Shown here piece after piece: positions 7,055-13,889 of a stretch of DNA of 64,000 bases. The notes below the pieces were generated by a model, which was not told the DNA's origin, ran no database searches, and saw only the letters and a program-made list of their open reading frames with translations. The stretch comes from Cellulosimicrobium arenosum. GTDB taxonomy: Bacteria > Actinomycetota > Actinomycetes > Actinomycetales > Cellulomonadaceae. Both the position numbers and the translations under genes were made by a program. Numbering within the stretch: the stretch's first letter is position 1; the number at the start of each line of letters is the position of its first letter. The stretch is from assembly GCF_014837295.1 (NCBI RefSeq), contig NZ_JACYHB010000014.1, positions 57,088 to 121,087 of the forward strand, in the 5' to 3' direction.

Positions 7055-9970
7055 ATGACCACCACAGCTATCCCACGACGGTCGGGGCGCTTCCGGCTCG
7101 TCGGCGCCGTCACGATCCTCGTCATGGGAGTCGGCACGTTCAACGCCACCACGGCGCAGGCGGAGATCACGGACGGCCTGGTGCATCACTTCAGGCTCGA
7201 CGAGACCAGCGGGACCACCCTGGCCAACTCCGGCAGCGCGGGCTCGGCAGCCGACGCCACCCTGGTCAACCCGGACAAGGCGGCCCTGACGGGCGACGGC
7301 GTGCGGTTCAACCCGGACTCGTACGAGAGCGCCGTGGACGGGGCGTACGTGGCCCTGCCGGACGACCTCACGGCCGGCATGTCGGAGCTGACGGTCGACT
7401 GGGACGTGTGGGTCGACCCGGCGAACGTCGGCAACCACCAGATGTGGAGCTTCGGCAGCAAGACGGGAGAGTGTGACGCGAGCTCGGGTCTCCAGGGCTC
7501 CATCTTCGCGTCGAACAGCGCCGAACGTCGCCCAGGAGATCGCTTCCGGGTCCGCGCCGGCGCGACGGACATCCAGCAGGGCGACCGTCTGCCGGAGGGT
7601 GCCTGGCAGCACGTGACCTACACCCAGTCTCTCGACGAGGGCGGCGAGACCTGGACGGGGACGCTCTACGTGGACGGCGTGCAGCACGCCCAGTCCACCG
7701 GCCTCACCACCCCGCCGTCGGTGAACGCGGCCGCGGGGACGAACTGCAACTTCCTCGCCCGGTCGCAGAACCCGGGCGACTACTCCTTCCGCGGCACGAT
7801 CAGCGACCTCCGCGTCTACGACAGGGCGGTGGACGCCGACGAGGTGCTCGTGCTGGCCGAGGAGACGAACGCGACCGGCGTCACCGCCGACGCCGAGGCG
7901 ATCGACCTGGGCCTGACGAGCGCCATCGTGCACGACATCGAGCTGCCCGAGATCGGCTCGGTGGCCGGCTCGGAGATCACGTGGGAGAGCTCGGACCCGT
8001 CCGTCGTCGACGTCTACGACCCTCCCGAGACCGCTCCCAAGGTCCCGGTGACGGGCACGGTCACCCGGCCGGCCGCCGGGCAGCCCGACGCCACCGCGAC
8101 GTTGACGGCCACGGTGCGCAAGGGCACCGACGACGTCGTGACCAGGGACATCCCCATCACCGTGAAGGCGGAGTTCGACGACGCCCAGGCCGTGGACCGC
8201 GACGCCTACGACCTGACCCTGTACGACACCGACGACGTCCGCGGCAACATCGACCTGCCGGCCGAGGGCGAGTTCGGCTCGACGATCACGTGGGAGTCCA
8301 CCTCGGACCTCGTCAGCCCGACCGGTGAGGTGACCCGGCCCGCCTACGGCCGTCCGGACGTGTCGGCGACGCTGACGGCCACCCTCACCCAGGGCGCGGC
8401 GTCGCAGGACAAGACGTTCGACGTCACGATCAAGCCGATGCCGCGCGTGGAGGAGTACGAGCGCTACTTCCTGGGCTACTTCAAGGGGGAGAACATCGCC
8501 GACGGCGAGCAGATCATGTTCGCCACGTCCAACGGGAACACGGCGCTGGACTGGACGGGCCTGACCGGTGGTCGGCCGTCGCTGATCTCCCAGCTCGGGG
8601 ACCAGGGCCTGCGCGACCCGCACATCGTCCGCTCCCCCGACGGGGACACCTTCTACATGATCGCCACCGACCTCAACTGGTACGACCAGGGTGGCTACGC
8701 GATCAACGACACCCAGCACATCGAGGTGTTCGAGTCCAACGACCTGGTGAGCTGGACGCCGCAGCGTCACGTCGAGGTGGCGCCGGACGACGCAGGCAAC
8801 GCCTTCGCCCCCGAGTCGCTGTGGGTGCAGGAGATCGGCGCCTACGCGGTCTTCTGGGCCCAGTCGCTGTGGGACGACCCGGTGAACCGCACCGGCCAGG
8901 GCAACGCCCAGATGTGGTACAACACCACGCGCGACTTCCAGACGTTCTCCGAGCCGCAGGTGTGGCAGAACCCGGCCCCGCTGTCGCGGATCGACACCAC
9001 CGCGATCAAGGTGGGTGACTACTACTACCGCGTCACGAAGAACGAGGCCGGCAACAGAGGATCGGACATCTTCTCCGAGAAGCACACCGACTTCCTCGAC
9101 AGCGACATCGAGAACTGGGAGCTCGTCGCCCCGGCGCTGGGCCGGACCACCTGGGCCGCCGACCAGGGCTACGAGGGTCCTATCGTCTTCGAGGCGAACC
9201 CCGGTGACACCGCGTGCCCCGGCCAGTTCTACCTGTGGGGAGACCGGTACACCAACGGTGGTGGCTACCAGGCCGCCTGCAGCGAGGACATCGAGGCGCA
9301 GACCTGGGAGGCGGAGACGATCACGATGACCAATGCCGGCGTCCCGCGTCCCCGGCACGGCACCGTCACCCCCATCACGCTGCGTGAGTGGAACGACATC
9401 CGGGGCATCCCGAACAGCGACGTGCCCACCACCACGGAGCTCACGGTCGGCTCCCCCACCCAGGAGGGCGATGCCGTCACGGTCACCGCCACCGTTCGGG
9501 CGGAGGACACCTTCGAGACCGGCGGACAGGTCCGCTTCAGCGCAGGAGAGTGGTCGGAGACCGTCTACCTGGACGAGGGCGTGGCGTCGGCGACCTTGCC
9601 GACCGACCTCGGCGCGGGAGAGACCGTCCGGGCCGAGTTCCTCGGCTTCGACATCCTGGAGGCGTCGGAGGACACCGCGGTGACGGCCGGCGAGGTCTCG
9701 GTGGACGTGCAGGTGCAGCCTCGCTGCCTCGCCGGACGGGCATACCTCGCGGTGCGCGCGCTCAACACCGACGAGGCCCCGGCGGCCGTCGAGCTGACGA
9801 CGCCCTACGGCAGCCGCCAGTTCGACGAGGTCGCCGTCGGGAAGAGCGCCTACCAGGCGTTCAGCTCGCGTCAGGACACGCTGGAGGCCGGCACGGTGAG
9901 CGTCACCTCGACGATCGGGGACCGCTCCTCGACCGTCGAGGCGGCGCACGAGGCCGTGAGCTGCGGATAG
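7055..9970 (+). CDS. Secreted multidomain glycoside hydrolase, GH43-like with LamG domain
   Basis: 971 residues. The signal peptide (basic RRSGRFR, hydrophobic core, cleavage likely after TTAQA) gives export. Next come a LamG/concanavalin-like domain (about 33-265), two atrophied bacterial Ig-like domains each ending in VTRP-type strands (about 275-465), a five-blade GH43-type domain (about 470-790) with LRDPHIVRSPDG carrying the probable general base Asp and APESLW carrying a candidate acid Glu, a further Ig-like domain and a C-terminal domain. GH43 enzymes cut arabinan, xylan or related side chains; the substrate is not resolved. AAGGAG at 7037 supports the ATG at 7055, with GTG at 7046 an alternative. 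Confidence 0.85.
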   Translation: MTTTAIPRRSGRFRLVGAVTILVMGVGTFNATTAQAEITDGLVHHFRLDETSGTTLANSGSAGSAADATLVNPDKAALTGDGVRFNPDSYESAVDGAYVALPDDLTAGMSELTVDWDVWVDPANVGNHQMWSFGSKTGECDASSGLQGSIFASNSAERRPGDRFRVRAGATDIQQGDRLPEGAWQHVTYTQSLDEGGETWTGTLYVDGVQHAQSTGLTTPPSVNAAAGTNCNFLARSQNPGDYSFRGTISDLRVYDRAVDADEVLVLAEETNATGVTADAEAIDLGLTSAIVHDIELPEIGSVAGSEITWESSDPSVVDVYDPPETAPKVPVTGTVTRPAAGQPDATATLTATVRKGTDDVVTRDIPITVKAEFDDAQAVDRDAYDLTLYDTDDVRGNIDLPAEGEFGSTITWESTSDLVSPTGEVTRPAYGRPDVSATLTATLTQGAASQDKTFDVTIKPMPRVEEYERYFLGYFKGENIADGEQIMFATSNGNTALDWTGLTGGRPSLISQLGDQGLRDPHIVRSPDGDTFYMIATDLNWYDQGGYAINDTQHIEVFESNDLVSWTPQRHVEVAPDDAGNAFAPESLWVQEIGAYAVFWAQSLWDDPVNRTGQGNAQMWYNTTRDFQTFSEPQVWQNPAPLSRIDTTAIKVGDYYYRVTKNEAGNRGSDIFSEKHTDFLDSDIENWELVAPALGRTTWAADQGYEGPIVFEANPGDTACPGQFYLWGDRYTNGGGYQAACSEDIEAQTWEAETITMTNAGVPRPRHGTVTPITLREWNDIRGIPNSDVPTTTELTVGSPTQEGDAVTVTATVRAEDTFETGGQVRFSAGEWSETVYLDEGVASATLPTDLGAGETVRAEFLGFDILEASEDTAVTAGEVSVDVQVQPRCLAGRAYLAVRALNTDEAPAAVELTTPYGSRQFDEVAVGKSAYQAFSSRQDTLEAGTVSVTSTIGDRSSTVEAAHEAVSCG

Positions 9971-9984
9971 CCCCCGCCTGTGCA

Positions 9985-10020
9985 GGCGGTGGGCGCCGAA
10001 CGCAGTGCGCGCCCACCGCC
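9985..10020. terminator. Bidirectional hairpin between the convergent GH43 and chelatase genes
   Basis: GGCGGTGGGCGC (9985-9996) pairs perfectly with GCGCCCACCGCC (10009-10020) around a 12-base loop. Its place between two convergent stop codons fits a shared terminator, although no T-tract is present on either side. Confidence 0.55.
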
Positions 10021-10061
10021 GGCCAGGCTCGCGACTGCCGGCCGGCCAGTCCGCCTGCGGG

Positions 10062-10913
10062 TCAGGCCGTCGCGAGGGCGGCCGCGGCGGCCTCGTAGCG
10101 GTCCAGCACGATCGCGGTGAGCCGCGCGTCGGGCGCCAGGGGCGCCGTCACGACGTCGGCGCCCGCCTCGAGCACGCGGTCGTAGAAGTACCCCGGCGCG
10201 AGCAGGTAGGCCGCGACGAGGACGCGTGGCCCGCCCTGCCTGTCTGACGCTGCCCCCGCGGCGAGCACGGCGCGGGCGGCGGCGACGGCGTCGGGCACCG
10301 ACGGCTCTGCCATCGCGCCGTAGCCCACGCTCACCGGAGCCGTGATGCGGTCGCGGAGAGCGGCGGCGAGGCGCTCGACGTCCTGTGCCGCGCTCGGCCG
10401 CGACGATCCTGCCGCGGCGATCACGACCGCGTCGTCGGGTCGCAAACCGGCCTCGACGAGGCGGTCGGCGAGGAGGTCCGCGAGCCGGTCGTCCGGACCG
10501 AGCGGGGTCGCCGCGGCGGCGTGGCCCGAGCCCGGGCCGCGGTCCGCGACCGACTCCGCGATGTCGACGCCGACGTGGAACCCGCCCGAGAGCAGGAGCG
10601 GCACGACGACCGCGTCCCCCGGGTGGTCGACGGTCCCGCCGTCCTGCGCGCGGTCCGGTGCGACGACCGACGTCACCACGTCCGCGACCTCCGGCTGCTG
10701 GACGTCGACGAACGCCTCGCGCACGTCGAGGTCGGGGCGGGCGGCGCGGACGTCGTCGAGCAGCGCGCGGATCACCTCGCGGCCCGTGAGGTCGCTCGTG
10801 CCGTGCGAGCAGCCGACCAGCACGGGGACCCGCGCCGTCGGGCCGTCCGCCTGCCCCGCGCCGCCGCCCGCGGTGGCGGGCCCGGACGGGAAGCCGAGAA
10901 TCTCCGTGCTCAC
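10062..10913 (-). CDS. Sirohydrochlorin chelatase (CbiX/SirB-like)
   Basis: 283 residues from a GTG that overlaps the preceding stop (GTGA). The sequence has two CbiX-type halves, beginning LVGCSHGTSDLTGREVI with the metal-binding His, and GGFHVGVDIAESV with a second His. The family inserts ferrous iron into sirohydrochlorin to make siroheme, or cobalt on the way to B12. Its place at the end of the nirB-nirD-cysG operon argues for iron and siroheme, the prosthetic group of nitrite reductase. The Ala/Asp-rich C-terminus ends AAAALATA. Confidence 0.85.
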   Translation of the reverse strand: MSTEILGFPSGPATAGGGAGQADGPTARVPVLVGCSHGTSDLTGREVIRALLDDVRAARPDLDVREAFVDVQQPEVADVVTSVVAPDRAQDGGTVDHPGDAVVVPLLLSGGFHVGVDIAESVADRGPGSGHAAAATPLGPDDRLADLLADRLVEAGLRPDDAVVIAAAGSSRPSAAQDVERLAAALRDRITAPVSVGYGAMAEPSVPDAVAAARAVLAAGAASDRQGGPRVLVAAYLLAPGYFYDRVLEAGADVVTAPLAPDARLTAIVLDRYEAAAAALATA

Positions 10914-12109
10914 GCCAGCTCCAATCGGTATCCGCGCTTGACGACGGTCTTGACGAGGTCGCGCCGGCCGGTGGCCTCGCGCAGCCGCGCGACGGCGACC
11001 TCGGCGGTGTGCGGGTCGCACGAGTCCCCCGGCAGGACGTCGAGGACGTCGTCGCGCGTCACGACGTCGCCACCGCGGGACGCGAGGAGGCGCAGGACCT
11101 CGAGACCGCTCGGCGACAACGGTAGGACCTCACCGTCGAGCACCGCGACCCGGGACCGGATCTGCAGCACCCCGGCGACCGTGGTGAGCGCGACCGTCTC
11201 CGCCTCCTCGTAGTACGCGACCAACGTGCGGACGAGCGCACCGAGGCGCCCGCGGTCGGGCTGCAGCGGCGTGATCCCCCGGTGCTCGAGCGGCTTCGCC
11301 GTGATGGGCCCGACGGCCGCGGCGACCATCGAGCCGTCCCGGAAGCGGCCGACGATCAGGCGGCCCACGCCGTGGTCCTCGGCGGCGGAGAGCCACGCCT
11401 CGGCACCGGGCGCGGACGTGAAGACGACCGCGTCGATCTCCCCGACCGCCGCGGCCTCGACCGACGCGCGCACCGCCTCGGGGTCCGGTGCGGGGCCCCA
11501 GCGGTACACGACCAGCGGCGCGACCTGTGCCCCGGCCTCGGCGAAGACCACGTCCAGGCCGTCGGCGCCCGCACCGTGGTGCTGGATCGCGATGTGCTGG
11601 CCCGCGACGCCCTCGCCCAGCAGGACGTCGGCGATCTCGGCCGACGTCTCGGACTCCGCGACCCAGTCGGCGGTGAGCCCGGCGGCCTGGATCGCACCGC
11701 GAGCCTTGGGCCCGCGCGCGACGAGCCGGGCGCCGTCGAGCACCTCGAGCAGCGGGTCGGCGACACCGTGCGCGTCTGCCGCCTCGATCCACGACCGGAA
11801 CCCGATCCCCGTCGTCACCACCACGACGTCCGGGGGGTGGGTGATCAGGTCACGCGTCGCGGCGAGGAGCTCGACGTCGTCGACGTGCGGGACCATGCTC
11901 AGCGCGGGGGCGTGGCGTACGGCCGCGCCGCGTCGCTCGAGCGCCGCGGCGAGCTCGTTCTTCCGCCGGTCGGCCGTGACGAGCACGGTGCACCCGGCCA
12001 TCACCTGCCCGAGCGCCCGAGTCCCGAGATCGGCCTGAGCGTTCGAGGTCGACCTTCCGTGGGTCGACCTCGCGCCCGGCGGGTCGATCTCGGTGGGGGT
12101 GCCGGTCAT
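10910..12109 (-). CDS. HemD-like protein with C-terminal winged helix (NnaR-type nitrate assimilation regulator or uroporphyrinogen-III synthase)
   Basis: 399 residues. From about residue 38 it has the two-lobed HemD fold (GCTVLVTADRRKNELAAALERRGA, later VVTTGIGFRSWIEAA and VFTSAPGAEAW). From about 300 it carries an OmpR-type winged helix (LSPSGLEVLRLLASRGGDVVTRDDVLDVLPG, then DPHTAEVAVARLREATG and VVKRGYRLELA). HemD-wHTH fusions in nitrate loci include NnaR of Streptomyces and mycobacteria, which acts with GlnR, so it is as likely a regulator as an enzyme. The first 37 residues are encoded by a nested palindrome; starts at 12004 (GTG) or 12001 (ATG) would remove them. Confidence 0.82.
   Translation of the reverse strand: MTGTPTEIDPPGARSTHGRSTSNAQADLGTRALGQVMAGCTVLVTADRRKNELAAALERRGAAVRHAPALSMVPHVDDVELLAATRDLITHPPDVVVVTTGIGFRSWIEAADAHGVADPLLEVLDGARLVARGPKARGAIQAAGLTADWVAESETSAEIADVLLGEGVAGQHIAIQHHGAGADGLDVVFAEAGAQVAPLVVYRWGPAPDPEAVRASVEAAAVGEIDAVVFTSAPGAEAWLSAAEDHGVGRLIVGRFRDGSMVAAAVGPITAKPLEHRGITPLQPDRGRLGALVRTLVAYYEEAETVALTTVAGVLQIRSRVAVLDGEVLPLSPSGLEVLRLLASRGGDVVTRDDVLDVLPGDSCDPHTAEVAVARLREATGRRDLVKTVVKRGYRLELA
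12024..12093. repeat. Nested 70-bp palindrome at the 5-prime end of the hemD-like gene
   Basis: Outer arms CCGAGATCGGCC (12024-12035) and GGTCGATCTCGG (12082-12093) match at 11 of 12. Inner arms GAGGTCGACC (12045-12054) and GGTCGACCTC (12062-12071) are perfect with a 7-base loop. All four arms are variants of CGAGRTCGRCC. If the upstream start is used it encodes part of the N-terminus (GARSTHGRSTSNA); otherwise it is an intergenic hairpin after cysG. Confidence 0.7.
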
Positions 12110-13449
12110 GCCGGGGTTGCCGGGGGTGCCGGGGTGAGGAGCGTGTCCGCGGTGACGTCGCCCAGGACGATGACTGCCGGGGAGCGGACGCCGGCCTCGG
12201 CGGCGCGTCGCACCACGTCGTCCAGGCGCGCGCGCGTGACGCGCTGGCGCGGCGTCGAGCCGTTCTCCACGACCGCGACGGGCAGGGACGGGTCGGCCCC
12301 GGCGGCCAGCGCCTGGGCCGTGATGCGAGCGAGCTGCGAGACACCCATGAGGACCACCAGCGTAGCCGCGCGGTCGCGCACGCAGGACAGCGCGGTGTCG
12401 TCCAGGCCGTCGTGACCGCTGATGACGTGGAACGCCGCGACCGTTCCCCGGTGCGTGACCGGGATGCCCGCGAGCGCCGGCACGCTCAGCGCGCTCGAGA
12501 TGCCGGGCACGACCTCGACGGGCACGCCCGCCTCCCGGCACGCGACGACCTCCTCGCCCCCGCGGCCGTAGACGAACGGGTCGCCGCCCTTGAGGCGCAC
12601 GACGTGTCGCCCGCGCTGCGCCTGCTCGACGAGGATCGCGTTGATCTCGTGCTGCGGCACGGGGTGGTTGCCGGGCGTCTTGCCGACGTCGATGACCTCG
12701 ACCCCGGCCGCGAGCTCCTCCAGCACCTCGACCGGTCCCAGCCGGTCCGCGACCACGACGTCGGCCTCCGCGAGCGCGCGGCGGCCCCGGACGGTGAGCA
12801 GGTCGACGGCGCCCGGCCCCCCGCCGACGAGGACGACCGTGCCGAGCCCGCCGGGCTGGCGCCGGTACCGGCGCCGGTCCGCACCGCCCGCGCGCAGGTG
12901 CTCGGCCACGGAGTCGCGCACCGCCCGCACACGACGCGGGTCGGCACCCTGCCCGAGCGACGTGTCAGCACCCCGTGAGCCCTGGGAGTCACCGGTCGCT
13001 GACAGGTCGGCGGGGGCGGCGTCCGTGACCACGCCGACGAGGAGGTCGCCGTGGCGGGTCGTCGCCGGGGTGCGGGCGGAGCCCTCGTGGGCGGCGCCGG
13101 CGTTGATGCACCAGGTGCGGCGCGCGTCCGCCCACGCCGCGACGGCCCGGTTGGCTCCCGTATCGTCCGTCGCGGCGAGGACGAGCCAGGTGTCGTCGAG
13201 GTCGGCCTCACGGACCTCGCGCGGCACCCAGGTCAGGGTCCCCCGCGCCTCCGCGTCCGCCGCGGCGCCCGAGGCCCCGAGGAGGTCCGCGGCGACGAGG
13301 TCGCGCAGGTCCTCGCAGACGTGGGGTGCGACGACGCGGACGTGCGCGCCGTCGTCGAGCATCGTGCGGGCGCGGCGGGCCGCGACCGGGCCACCGCCGG
13401 CGACCAGGACCGTGCGGCCGGCGAGGTCGAGTCCGAGCAGGCTGGTCAT
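12106..13449 (-). CDS. cysG: Siroheme synthase: precorrin-2 dehydrogenase fused to uroporphyrinogen-III methyltransferase
   Basis: 447 residues. Residues 1-140 form an NAD-binding SirC/CysG-N domain (TVLVAGGGPVAARRARTML). Residues about 200-440 are the SAM-dependent methyltransferase: VVLVGGGPGAVDLLTVRG, VVRLKGGDPFVYGRGGEE and VVPGISSALSVPALAGIPVTHRG are the family motifs. The fusion turns uroporphyrinogen III into sirohydrochlorin for the neighbouring chelatase and then nitrite reductase. The C-terminal chelatase function is supplied separately. The interdomain linker holds a 42-bp palindromic unit (residues 149-162). Both ends use ATGA overlaps with neighbours. Confidence 0.92.
   Translation of the reverse strand: MTSLLGLDLAGRTVLVAGGGPVAARRARTMLDDGAHVRVVAPHVCEDLRDLVAADLLGASGAAADAEARGTLTWVPREVREADLDDTWLVLAATDDTGANRAVAAWADARRTWCINAGAAHEGSARTPATTRHGDLLVGVVTDAAPADLSATGDSQGSRGADTSLGQGADPRRVRAVRDSVAEHLRAGGADRRRYRRQPGGLGTVVLVGGGPGAVDLLTVRGRRALAEADVVVADRLGPVEVLEELAAGVEVIDVGKTPGNHPVPQHEINAILVEQAQRGRHVVRLKGGDPFVYGRGGEEVVACREAGVPVEVVPGISSALSVPALAGIPVTHRGTVAAFHVISGHDGLDDTALSCVRDRAATLVVLMGVSQLARITAQALAAGADPSLPVAVVENGSTPRQRVTRARLDDVVRRAAEAGVRSPAVIVLGDVTADTLLTPAPPATPA
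12963..13004. repeat. 42-bp coding palindrome, copy 1 (cysG linker)
   Basis: Ends TGTCAGC and GCTGACA with inner arms around GTGAGCCC. It adds 14 codons giving SATGDSQGSRGAD, preceded by DL, between the two enzyme domains of CysG. One of eight units of identical length. Confidence 0.85.
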
Positions 13450-13889
13450 CGCGCGTCCAGGTCGACGTCCGCCGCCGGCACCGTGACCGCGGGGCGCGCC
13501 CCCACGTGCACGACGCCGGCCCGGACCTCGACCGGCCAGGTGACCAGGTCCTCGGCGAGGCCGGCGACGGGCTCGAACCCGACCTTGTCGAGGCAGCGGC
13601 CCGTCGCGAGGTCGAAGACCTGCTTGTACATCGGGCCGGCCACGGTCGGTACACCACCACGGGTGCCGACGATCCCCCGGGACATGACGTTCGCCCCCGA
13701 GAACGGGTCACGCTGCTGCACCGCGCGGACCTCGTCCCCCGGGAGGCGGAACAGCGCGACCTGCACGCCGCCGACGAGCGCGGCCACGCCCCGCTCGACC
13801 AGCAGGTCCCGCAGGAGGCAGATGCGCTCCCACTCCCCCACGTCGTCCGGGTCCGCTCCGGTCGACGGGGCGTGCGACACGGCGCTCAT
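13446..13889 (-). CDS. nirD: Nitrite reductase small subunit
   Basis: 147 residues with the Rieske-like NirD fold (WERICLLRDLLVERGVAALVGGVQVALFRLP, then DPFSGANVMSRGIVGTRGGVPTVAGPMYKQVFDLATGRCL). As in other NirD proteins, the Rieske Cys/His ligands are absent, so it is structural rather than redox-active. It assists the siroheme subunit NirB in reducing nitrite to ammonium with NAD(P)H. Its ATG overlaps the nirB stop (ATGA), and its own stop overlaps the cysG start. Confidence 0.93.
   Translation of the reverse strand: MSAVSHAPSTGADPDDVGEWERICLLRDLLVERGVAALVGGVQVALFRLPGDEVRAVQQRDPFSGANVMSRGIVGTRGGVPTVAGPMYKQVFDLATGRCLDKVGFEPVAGLAEDLVTWPVEVRAGVVHVGARPAVTVPAADVDLDAR

Noticed and set aside
6377..9949. 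1190-codon open frame on the - strand
   Set aside because: It is antisense to the GH43 gene, Arg/Val/Gly-rich with no domain, and lies opposite a clear signal peptide and catalytic motifs; a GC-driven shadow.
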